Shown: positions 19,221 through 25,963 of the stretch, piece by piece
How the letters are laid out: each line of letters starts with the position of its first letter
Position numbering within the stretch: the stretch's first letter is position 1
Origin: Sphaerospermopsis kisseleviana NIES-73
GTDB taxonomy: Bacteria > Cyanobacteriota > Cyanobacteriia > Cyanobacteriales > Nostocaceae
Assembly: GCF_002368075.1 (NCBI RefSeq)
Contig: NZ_AP018314.1
Span: 4,193,819 to 4,257,818, forward strand
DNA: 64,000 nucleotides
Reading direction: 5' to 3'
Notes under the pieces: model-generated
Told to the model about the DNA's origin: nothing
The model's input: the letters and a program-made list of their open reading frames with translations, nothing else
Databases searched by the model: none
Program-made: the position numbers and the translations under genes

Positions 19221-19247
19221 AGGTGGGGTGAAAATCCTACCTTTTTT
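19221..19247 (+). terminator. Terminator of the DUF4360 gene
   Basis: An AGGTGGGGT/ATCCTACCT stem with a GAAA loop is followed by six T residues, close in design to the tkt terminator. Confidence 0.7.
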
Positions 19248-19425
19248 GTTTTTGTGATTTGCAATACGAATTGACACTCTGCGTTCTAAAGGAGCGCAGA
19301 TTCTTGATTCAACGTTTTCATATTCATTATTGCCAAAATTACCAAAAAAATAGTCGGCTTCAGCCGACTTTTGTTATGAGACTGGGAATTCATTCCCAGG
19401 CGGTTATTCATTTTCAAACAGTTAT

Positions 19426-19694
19426 CTGCTATATAAAACCTAGACAAAACTAGACTTTACTTTCTACTTCAACGGGAGCATGGGAGCAGTTATCCCTCAG
19501 TAGACTTTCACGCCTTAGCCAGACGCGATTGTGTTCCAATTAAGTTTCTCAAAAAGACTACCACCATCATTGCTTGGTTTTCGCGTCGGCAATAGTCTCA
19601 ATTCAATACTTGATATCACCGTATTATATATCAAGTAGTTGATTTTTTCCTAAAAATATATTGATTTTTGTCAATACAAGTATAGTTTTGTCTA
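19426..19694 (-). mobile_element. Transposase-less IS200/IS605-like element, copy 1
   Basis: Read on the minus strand, the element begins with a small hairpin ATAG-ACAAAA-CTAT and ends with a CTAG-TTTTGT-CTAG hairpin followed by GTTTTATATAGCAG. The interior is strongly conserved with the inverted copy at 50426-50697, including GTCTGGCTAAGGCGTG, TCTACTGAGGGATAAC and GCTCCCATGCTCCC GTTGAAG. Subterminal hairpins with a structured right part suggest an IS200/IS605 derivative whose conserved part could be an omega-RNA-like transcript. No tnpA or tnpB is present. The class assignment is inference. Confidence 0.55.
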
Positions 19695-19735
19695 TGAAAT
19701 TGTCAACTTAGGACTTGCTCAATCATGCGATCGCA

Positions 19736-19887
19736 TCATACAGTAGAGAAACTGATTCTAATCATCACATCATTGTAATCCAAATCTCCACCACTAGGTA
19801 AATCTTCAAAACCAAAGATGTTATTTCCTAATGGTTTTTGGGGCGATCGCACTCCTGGAGTTTCTATAGGTGCTTCTAGTAATTTTC
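19736..19887 (-). pseudogene. Remnant of a DUF4114-domain protein
   Basis: Fifty codons ending in a stop encode FGFEDLPSGGDLDYNDVMIRI, the signature end of DUF4114 domains found at the C-termini of large secreted cyanobacterial proteins. The domain is normally longer and attached to repeats. Here the upstream sequence is interrupted by the 80-bp repeat at 19890-19969. It is therefore a truncated relic. Confidence 0.65.
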
Positions 19888-19889
19888 CA

Positions 19890-19969
19890 TAGGTTGGGTT
19901 GACGTAAGGAAACCCAACATCAACTAATAATAAATGTGTTGAGTTGCATTTCATTTAACCCAACCTACA
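19890..19969. repeat. 80-bp double-hairpin repeat, copy 1
   Basis: Two hairpins are linked by an AT-rich spacer: TGGGTTGACGTAAGGAAACCCA, then GTTGAGTTgcatttcatttAACCCAAC. The right edge supplies the last codon and stop (TTG TAG) of the methyltransferase gene that reads leftwards. Related copies are at 21563, 22483, 24374 and 25838. Confidence 0.85.
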
Positions 19970-21470
19970 AATTACTATTATTAAAAACACCAGTATCAAT
20001 AATAGCTTTGCACAATTTATCAATGACGGGAACTGAAACACTATTTCCAATTAGTTTCATCCATCTTGCTCTAGACTCTGGTAATTTAAAATCATGGGGA
20101 AATCCCTGTATTAAACAGGCTTCGCTTTTAGTAATTTTTCTAAATTCTCTTGGTTTATAAACTTCTTTGATGAATTTGTTTTTAAAATCATGATGATTTA
20201 TAGCTGCAATTGTTTTTAAGGTGATAAAATCATTTGTATCACTGGCCACTAAAGTGGGGAAAATATCAGAAGTTGGCAAAAAAATACGACTAACACCAAA
20301 TAATCCTGTACTGATTTTCGTATTTTTAAAATCATAGCGAATTTCCACACACTCAATAATATGCTTTTGTTTGAGAGAATCAATTGTTTTTTGGATTGAT
20401 ATTTTTTCTAATTTAAACACTTTTTGGATTTTTAAATTATCAATTATTATTTCTCCATTATTGGTAAATGAAAGCAGTATTTCTTCAGCTTGAGTCAAAT
20501 TCTTAATATTATCTTTAATATTAGACCGTTTGATCATAAAACGATATTCTTCTGATTTAAAAATTTCTAATGCTACCAGTTCATCAATTTCTGGTTGTGT
20601 AATTGATGAATCTAGACTTTGAAAATGTGCTAATGATAATGGGTTTCCGTCTAATTGTCCGTAATTACTTTTGCGTCTGTTTTTAAGTAGTAATAAACAA
20701 ATATTTTTCTGTCTTTCAGTAGTTTCAATAATATCCCATGAGTGTATTGTGGTATGACCATTTCTCAGGTCATTAAATAAAAAGTAATCATTAAATCCGT
20801 TGGTATGTGAAAGACTCATACTTTTAGAGGAAATAATATTACCAAATATATCTCTCTCAATAACCTGGTTATCTATTTTTTTCTCTGATGTAATACCTAA
20901 TATATCGCCAAGTGTGCGTTTTTTATCTATTGGTTTTGGTAAAGTGAACTTTTCTAGATACTCTTGTTTATAAAATCCAATTATATATACACGGATTCTA
21001 TTTTGTGGTACACCATAATCAAAGGAGTTAATGACAAAATATTTAGCATAATATCCTGCTTTTGCTATTCTTTCTAGGATGTATGCTAAGGATTTTTGAT
21101 TCCGAGGATCAACTAATCCTTTGACATTTTCAAAGATAAATGCTTTGGGTTGTGATTGTTTTAGTAAATAAATTGTATCGTTCCATAATTGTCCTCTATC
21201 ATCATCAAAACCTAGATTTTTACCTGCAATTGACCAACTTTGACAAGGAACTCCAGCAGTTAATAAATCATGGGGTGGTAATTCTTTAATTTTGGTAATA
21301 TCTCCTAAGTTATAACTAGATTCAATTTCAAAGTTATCACAATATGTATTGATGGCATCTTGATTTATTTCGCTAAATCCTAAACAATGACCACCATTGT
21401 TACTTAATGCCATTTTAAATCCACCAATTCCCGCAAACAGGTCAATAAAAGTAAATCTTATCTTCTGCAT
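19965..21470 (-). CDS. C5 cytosine-specific DNA methyltransferase
   Basis: This 501-residue enzyme transfers a methyl group to cytosine C5 in DNA. Conserved motifs are in order: I DLFAGIGGFKMAL, IV GVPCQSWSIAG (catalytic Cys), VI FIFENVKGL, VIII VPQNRIRVYIIGF, X LIGNSVSVPVID. Between VIII and IX lies a region of about 230 residues that should contain the target-recognition domain; part (about 300-400) looks winged-helix-like. The ATG at 21470 with AAGAGA upstream is preferred to a TTG at 21494. No cognate restriction endonuclease is adjacent, so it is a solitary methylase or has lost its partner. The recognition sequence cannot be read from the protein. Confidence 0.9.
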   Translation of the reverse strand: MQKIRFTFIDLFAGIGGFKMALSNNGGHCLGFSEINQDAINTYCDNFEIESSYNLGDITKIKELPPHDLLTAGVPCQSWSIAGKNLGFDDDRGQLWNDTIYLLKQSQPKAFIFENVKGLVDPRNQKSLAYILERIAKAGYYAKYFVINSFDYGVPQNRIRVYIIGFYKQEYLEKFTLPKPIDKKRTLGDILGITSEKKIDNQVIERDIFGNIISSKSMSLSHTNGFNDYFLFNDLRNGHTTIHSWDIIETTERQKNICLLLLKNRRKSNYGQLDGNPLSLAHFQSLDSSITQPEIDELVALEIFKSEEYRFMIKRSNIKDNIKNLTQAEEILLSFTNNGEIIIDNLKIQKVFKLEKISIQKTIDSLKQKHIIECVEIRYDFKNTKISTGLFGVSRIFLPTSDIFPTLVASDTNDFITLKTIAAINHHDFKNKFIKEVYKPREFRKITKSEACLIQGFPHDFKLPESRARWMKLIGNSVSVPVIDKLCKAIIDTGVFNNSNL

Positions 21471-21562
21471 TTTATGTCTCTTATTCTCAATCAATTATTT
21501 TAAAAATCCTTCTTCAAAATCTTTCTTTTTATAATCTTCTTTTTCAATAAAAATACCTATTT

Positions 21563-21599
21563 TGTAGGTTGGGTTGCATTTCATTTAACCCAACGTACA
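21563..21599. repeat. 80-bp repeat family, half-copy 2
   Basis: Only the second hairpin is present: TGTAGGTTGGGTT, loop GCATTTCATTT, AACCCAACGTACA. It lies between the methyltransferase and YhaV genes, 20 bp after the yhaV-like stop. Confidence 0.85.
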
Positions 21600-21619
21600 A
21601 GAGTAATTCAAGTTATAAA

Positions 21620-22093
21620 TTAACCATTGTCAACATCTTCTGAAACAAATTCTAGATCATCTGAAGCCTTTAAAAGAACATCCCAATTATCTGGAGGATT
21701 ACCACTTGCAAGCATTTTACTAAAAATGTTGTATGGATCTGTTTTTGCTCCCTCTTTCCGCAACGTATTTTCATCATTTATCCAAGCATAAATAATGACT
21801 TTTTCCGTACTACTATAACGAAAAAATAAACGAAATCTTCTATTAAATTTCGCTCGAAACCAATGCTTTTTATCTGTTCCTAATGTTTTACCTTGCCTAA
21901 ATTCTGGTGCGCTCGGATCTTCAGGTATTCTCCTAAAAATAAGCTCATTAATGTTGTTGAGAAACTGTGTAACTGGATTTTGCTGATATCCTTCAGGGTC
22001 TTTTTCTTTAAGTTGCTCAACCTTAATGATCAATTTATTATATTTCTCACCAAAGGCAGGATGAATTTTTAATGTCCACCCATTAACATTCAT
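21620..22093 (-). CDS. YhaV-family toxin (type II toxin-antitoxin)
   Basis: This 157-residue RelE-superfamily ribonuclease is of the YhaV type. Family segments include the N-terminal NGWTLKIHPAFGEKYNKLI, GKTLGTDKKHWFRAKFNRRFRLFFRYSS, and VIIYAWINDENTLRKEGAKTDPYNIFSKML. The basic RAKFNRRFRLFFR stretch and WINDENTLRKEG end carry the likely RNA-binding and catalytic residues. The start overlaps the upstream antitoxin stop by 4 bp (ATGA), the usual coupling of a TA pair with the antitoxin first. The protein is full-length and looks functional. Confidence 0.88.
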   Translation of the reverse strand: MNVNGWTLKIHPAFGEKYNKLIIKVEQLKEKDPEGYQQNPVTQFLNNINELIFRRIPEDPSAPEFRQGKTLGTDKKHWFRAKFNRRFRLFFRYSSTEKVIIYAWINDENTLRKEGAKTDPYNIFSKMLASGNPPDNWDVLLKASDDLEFVSEDVDNG

Positions 22094-22392
22094 ACAAACA
22101 TGAAATCCTCTGGTAATTCTTCATCCAGATCAGTTTCCATTCCTTCTGTAAGCATAGATGCACGATGATATATTTCTTCTGTAAGTGGTTCAATATTACT
22201 GGGATTTTTTTTGATATCTCTAGCAAGGAAATTTAAAAACGCCTTGACAAAATAATGCTTTGCCATAGTTGGTGACAATATTCTATTCATTCCTGGTGTT
22301 TCTCCTTTTTTCTGATGAATAATTATGTACTTACTGGAACGATTTACACCAGTGCGAGAAGCGCGTATATTTTTGCGAAATCTCAGTTTCAT
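22090..22392 (-). CDS. PrlF-like antitoxin with atypical N-terminus
   Basis: This 100-residue protein precedes and overlaps the YhaV toxin gene. Its C-terminal half (KAFLNFLARDIKKNP to MLTEGMETDLDEELPED) aligns well with the toxin-binding tail of E. coli PrlF (SohA). The N-terminal half lacks the AbrB-type swapped-hairpin motif (SKVTIRGQTTIP-like) and instead is basic (MKLRFRKNIRASRTGVNRSS). I checked the other two frames upstream and found no displaced AbrB domain, so a simple frameshift does not explain it. It is probably an antitoxin with a different or missing DNA-binding domain. Confidence 0.7.
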   Translation of the reverse strand: MKLRFRKNIRASRTGVNRSSKYIIIHQKKGETPGMNRILSPTMAKHYFVKAFLNFLARDIKKNPSNIEPLTEEIYHRASMLTEGMETDLDEELPEDFMFV

Positions 22393-22482
22393 GATTCTAA
22401 CTCGTTTGTGTTGAGGTAATAATATTTATACATATATTCTCAATGATACCATATTTTTATGATCAAGCCTGGGAATTAATTC

Positions 22483-22568
22483 TGTAGGTTGGGTTGACGT
22501 GAGGAAACCCAACATCAACGAATAATAATAAATGTGTTGGGTTGCATTTCATTTAACCCAACCTACAA
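22483..22568. repeat. 80-bp double-hairpin repeat, copy 3
   Basis: A full copy with both hairpins and the ATAATAATAAATGTG spacer. Its right edge is 1 bp from the stop codon of the leftward HEPN gene. Confidence 0.88.
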
Positions 22569-22569
22569 A

Positions 22570-23244
22570 CTATTTAAGATATGACCTATTTATAAACCCA
22601 GTTTTAATTCTATCAAACACTAAATCCATCAGTTTATCAACCAGTTTAATTGCTCTTTCTAAATCTTCTCTCTTTACTACTATAGAACTTTGTTGTCCAT
22701 GAGCAACTGTATTTCTAATTTTGAGGAGGAATTTATCGAGTTCCTCTGCTAAGGAATATCGAGAACCTGGATCTGGAAATTCTGGAATTTTATCTAAATT
22801 GAAATCAGTTAGTATTCTATTTAAAACCTTAAAACCAACATTGCTTTCTGTATTTATCTTTGGACTGATTTCCAAGGGATTAGTTTTATAAAACACACCC
22901 AACCTATTAAAAAAATTTACTTTTTTATTAAATTTATCTGCATCTGGATATTGTTTAAATTGGGGAAATGTAGATTCGATATGATATATTATTATTGAAT
23001 CAGAAACTTGATCAATAGTAAGTTCTAATTTATTTAATTCTCTCACATATATTTGAAAAGAGGTTTGAATAAAACCTTCCCAAATAGAATAAATTATGGG
23101 GATTGAATAATAAAGAAATAATTCCTCATCTGTAGTAGAAAATCCATATCTAGCGCACAGCAATTTTAACCATGACATTAACTCTCTTCTTTCCTCAATG
23201 TCTGACATTATTTCTTGTTCTAAAAGAGTGATCTGATTAGTCAT
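22570..23244 (-). CDS. HEPN-domain ribonuclease-like protein (MAE_28990/MAE_18760 type)
   Basis: This 224-residue all-helical protein carries the HEPN catalytic motif RNTVAH (RNxxxH) near residue 180, in the context KFLLKIRNTVAHGQQSS. An N-terminal region includes the FLYYSIPIIYSIWEGFIQTSFQIYVREL helix that is typical of this HEPN-like nuclease family. HEPN proteins of this kind are metal-independent RNases in toxin-antitoxin and abortive-infection systems. The start codon overlaps the stop of the upstream DUF262 gene by one base, so the two are translationally coupled. The partner suggests a two-component defence module with the DUF262 protein as sensor or regulator. Confidence 0.8.
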   Translation of the reverse strand: MTNQITLLEQEIMSDIEERRELMSWLKLLCARYGFSTTDEELFLYYSIPIIYSIWEGFIQTSFQIYVRELNKLELTIDQVSDSIIIYHIESTFPQFKQYPDADKFNKKVNFFNRLGVFYKTNPLEISPKINTESNVGFKVLNRILTDFNLDKIPEFPDPGSRYSLAEELDKFLLKIRNTVAHGQQSSIVVKREDLERAIKLVDKLMDLVFDRIKTGFINRSYLK

Positions 23245-24323
23245 TATTTATTAATGTTTCCAAATATTCTCTTTGCTTCTGTCAGACGATTGATAATTCT
23301 GTCTTTTTGATTATTTCCTCCTGTTCTGGAAAACTTGATTAAAACAGAGTCTTTATCAACTTCTTTAAGTTTATTCCGTATTAATTCTAAATCTTGAAAT
23401 TTGTAATAATCATAATTTTCACCTACACCAATCGTAATCACATCATAAAGAGCAGTAGCAAAATTTCCATCTTTCTGACGAAAAATTTCTCTTCCTAACG
23501 GTTTCAGCAATGCAAATACTTGAGTAAATATCTTTCTGTAACCTTCATAATCAAAATTCTCATTTTCTAAAGCATCTTTCATGAATTTAGTCATGTGTTG
23601 TGAAATACTGGTGCGGACATTTCTGATATTTTTGTATAGAGAAATAAATCTCAAAGCCAATTCTTCATCATATAATTGCTCATATTGCTCATTACTCAAA
23701 TCAATTAATGTCCGAAAATCTTGATTAGCTGCAAGTTCTTTAAGAAAATCATTAAACTTAGGTGAAATATCCCTGTAAATACAATTTCTAATCTCCTGAG
23801 TAGTCAATGGAGAACCACCAGTATTTAATCTATTGAAAAGTTCAAAACGCATATCATAATTACTATTGGTTCTGAGAATTTCTACTCTACAATTAGCTCT
23901 TTTTAAATTTAATCGAAATTTATTTGGTATACTTTCATAAGTGAATCCTTCCAAAGATTCAACTTTTTCACCTGCTGTTAACATCCAATTGTTATTTTTC
24001 CTAATACCTTCATCTTCGCTTTTCAAAACTCCAAAAAAGGAAAGTACAGTAGAAATTCTTTGTAACCCATCAACTAATTCCCATACTCCTTCACTGTCTT
24101 CAGCTACAAATATGGGAGGAATGGGAATACCTAAAAGTATAGATTCAATAAAGCGTGTTCTCTGTTCTATATCCCAACGAAAATATCTTTGAAATGCAGG
24201 TTTAATAACTATTTCCTGGCGTTCATACATACCCATTATTTCACCGAAGGATACATCAAGTCTATCGGTGTGTAATAAATTTCTCTGTTCTTCGATTTGT
24301 ATTGTTAGTTTTTCAGTATCCAT
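23244..24323 (-). CDS. DUF262 (GmrS-like/ParB-fold) protein
   Basis: This 359-residue protein starts with a DUF262 domain: IKPAFQRYFRWDIEQRTRFIESILLGIPIPPIFV (about 38-71), then the hallmark LVDGLQRISTVLSFF (about 83-97), and FELFNRLNTGGSPLTTQEIRNCIYR (about 155-180). In GmrSD type IV restriction enzymes the DUF262 part is an NTP-dependent ParB/sulfiredoxin-like subunit and the DUF1524 HNH part cuts DNA. Here DUF1524 is missing. The C-terminal 170 residues are helical and unlike a nuclease. A HEPN RNase gene follows with a one-base overlap and probably supplies the effector activity. Confidence 0.85.
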   Translation of the reverse strand: MDTEKLTIQIEEQRNLLHTDRLDVSFGEIMGMYERQEIVIKPAFQRYFRWDIEQRTRFIESILLGIPIPPIFVAEDSEGVWELVDGLQRISTVLSFFGVLKSEDEGIRKNNNWMLTAGEKVESLEGFTYESIPNKFRLNLKRANCRVEILRTNSNYDMRFELFNRLNTGGSPLTTQEIRNCIYRDISPKFNDFLKELAANQDFRTLIDLSNEQYEQLYDEELALRFISLYKNIRNVRTSISQHMTKFMKDALENENFDYEGYRKIFTQVFALLKPLGREIFRQKDGNFATALYDVITIGVGENYDYYKFQDLELIRNKLKEVDKDSVLIKFSRTGGNNQKDRIINRLTEAKRIFGNINK

Positions 24324-24373
24324 GTTATTTACCGTTAGCGATGGGTAATTGTTATTATTTGATTATATCAATC

Positions 24374-24454
24374 TGTGGGTTGGGTTGAGAAAACCCAACA
24401 TCAACCAATAATAATAAATCTGTTGGGTTGCATTTCATTTAACCCAATATACAA
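24374..24454. repeat. 80-bp double-hairpin repeat, copy 4
   Basis: A copy with a shortened first hairpin (GGGTTGAGAAAACCC) and an intact second hairpin. It ends 1 bp before the stop codon of the leftward HNH gene. Confidence 0.85.
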
Positions 24455-24455
24455 A

Positions 24456-25253
24456 CTAGAAAATTTGATCCTCTTTATCTTGGATTTCTTTCAAAGACTC
24501 AAAATAGTCAACAATCGGACTTTTAATTGATCGATCTAATTTTCGAGTATCTCTAATTGATTCAATCATTCTGTAAGCATTTCTAATATTTTTTCTAAAT
24601 TTATTAATTTGATCTTGACGCATAACAGAGTCAGTTATAGCAAAGATATCTTCCACTCCAACAAAAGCACCGACTGTATGAACAATAACTTCATCATCCA
24701 AGAAAAAACTTTCAGAATCCGCCAATTTAGCAATTTCTAAACCGACCTTAAAAGCTATTGCTTCCTTATTTTCATTTGATAACTCGTCTATCTCAAAAAG
24801 ATCGATAATGATGCTAGAAGCTTTTTTTACAGCATAAAATAACTTCTGATAAGCTTCTATCTTTTTCTCAAATAGATGATCTGAAACAACTACTTTAGTA
24901 GATTTACCTTCAATTTCAAGTTTTGCTTCAGCTTCAGCTTCTTGCTTCCAGCGATTTAGCTCTTCTATAGTGTAGCGATCTCGATCATTGTCCACAAGTG
25001 TGGAGCAAGTTCCACATAACCAAACTCCATTATTTATTGATTTGCGCTGTTCACAAGACAATGATTTATCATAACGAGGACCTTTAGGTGATGCTGCTGT
25101 GATGTGTGCAGCAACTCCAACATTGACTGCCTTTTCTGAATCTTTGTGAGGACCACTGGTAAGCTTACGGCAGGAGGGGTTAGAACAGCGATAACCAACA
25201 CGTTTCGCAAGCAAATCTTTAATTCTTTTAGGAAAATCGTCGCGTGAATCCAT
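24456..25253 (-). CDS. HNH endonuclease
   Basis: This 265-residue protein has an N-terminal HNH nuclease domain (about 1-105) with zinc-binding YRCSNPSC and WLCGTCSTLVDND and the catalytic GVAAHITAASPKGPRYD segment, closing with YTIEELNRWKQEAEAEA. The C-terminal 150 residues are predicted helical and carry no recognised motif; they may sense a ligand or partner. It starts 21 bp downstream of the stop of the preceding small gene, so the two form an operon. HNH proteins of this form are common in defence islands. It could be a restriction partner for the methyltransferase 3 kb away, but nothing links them directly. Confidence 0.8.
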   Translation of the reverse strand: MDSRDDFPKRIKDLLAKRVGYRCSNPSCRKLTSGPHKDSEKAVNVGVAAHITAASPKGPRYDKSLSCEQRKSINNGVWLCGTCSTLVDNDRDRYTIEELNRWKQEAEAEAKLEIEGKSTKVVVSDHLFEKKIEAYQKLFYAVKKASSIIIDLFEIDELSNENKEAIAFKVGLEIAKLADSESFFLDDEVIVHTVGAFVGVEDIFAITDSVMRQDQINKFRKNIRNAYRMIESIRDTRKLDRSIKSPIVDYFESLKEIQDKEDQIF

Positions 25254-25274
25254 TTATTTAACACAATTTACAAA

Positions 25275-25799
25275 CTACTTGATTGCTCCATCTTTCTTAG
25301 CTCTGCCAATAGCCATGTTCAGAATAAATTTGTGATGAGCGTCATTTTTGCCGAGTAGTCCAATAATTTCATCAATAGTAGCCAATATATTTTCATTGCT
25401 ATCAGTATAGCCATGACTAACTAACATTTCTGCTATATTGTCTTTTGTCCAAACTGACATCGCTATAATTTCATCAGACTTCTTTAATAATTCAATCTGT
25501 TCCAAATAATTTACAGTTTTATTCATTTCTTTTTCAGCATTATTTTCTAGTCCATATTGAATTAACATCTCCGCAGATGGAAAGAATTTTTCACCACAGG
25601 CATGATTATTTATACACTTAGTTACAGCTATTTGCAGAGATTTATCATCCATTTCTTGACACTGACTAATCCTTTCTCGGTATACGTTTATAGCAAAGTT
25701 AGTTAACTTTTTCTCGTAGTAATCCTCTAATTCCGCAATATATTTCTGAAATTCTATTTCTGTAACAAGCGAATTACCAATTGTTTGTATATTTTCCAT
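25275..25799 (-). CDS. Conserved-looking small protein, operon partner of the HNH nuclease
   Basis: This is a 174-residue soluble protein I cannot assign to a family with confidence. The first half (EFQKYIAELEDYYEKKLTNFAINVYRERI, then LQIAVTKCINNHACGEKFFPSAEMLIQYG) recalls the helical N-terminal domain of phage replicative-helicase loaders, where a phrase like FFPS precedes a helix. The second half is helical and acidic. It is 21 bp upstream of the HNH gene on the same strand. Possible roles are a helicase loader-like remnant, an immunity or regulatory partner, or an unrelated cargo gene. Confidence 0.5.
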   Translation of the reverse strand: MENIQTIGNSLVTEIEFQKYIAELEDYYEKKLTNFAINVYRERISQCQEMDDKSLQIAVTKCINNHACGEKFFPSAEMLIQYGLENNAEKEMNKTVNYLEQIELLKKSDEIIAMSVWTKDNIAEMLVSHGYTDSNENILATIDEIIGLLGKNDAHHKFILNMAIGRAKKDGAIK

Positions 25800-25837
25800 T
25801 TTTAAACTCTACTTTATGATATTGTTTATACCTTGTT

Positions 25838-25926
25838 GTACGTAGGCTGGGTTGACGTAAGGAAACCCAACATTAACAATAATAACAAATAGATTGGGTT
25901 AAATGAAATGCAACCCAACCTTGTAT
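25838..25926. repeat. 80-bp double-hairpin repeat, copy 5 with an inverted second loop
   Basis: The first hairpin and spacer match the other copies, but the second hairpin loop reads TTAAATGAAATGCAA, the reverse complement of the other copies. A further fragment CCCAACCTACAAA lies at about 25949-25961, next to the leuS stop at 25964. Confidence 0.8.
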
Positions 25927-25963
25927 ATTAGAGAAAGTGGTAGTCCATCCCAACCTACAAACC

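Larger units (their letters stand above)
19164..19735. other. Intergenic region with two hairpins and an IS200/IS605-like element
   Basis: The first 90 bp hold the end hairpin of a MITE family (19182-19208) and a terminator (19221-19247). From 19426 to 19694 lies a 269-bp non-coding element that recurs in inverted orientation at 50426-50697. A short CTGCG/CGCAG hairpin is visible at about 19277-19300. No gene was seen. Confidence 0.7.

Noticed and set aside
21495..21562. A 22-codon remnant (reads KIGIFIEKEDYKKKDFEEGF near its end) upstream of the methyltransferase
   Set aside because: It is too short to identify. It could be the last part of a gene cut by the half-repeat at 21563, but chance cannot be excluded.
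19965..25799. A prophage or integrative element spanning the island
   Set aside because: No integrase, capsid, tail or attachment-site direct repeats were seen, and the gene content is modular defence-like rather than phage.
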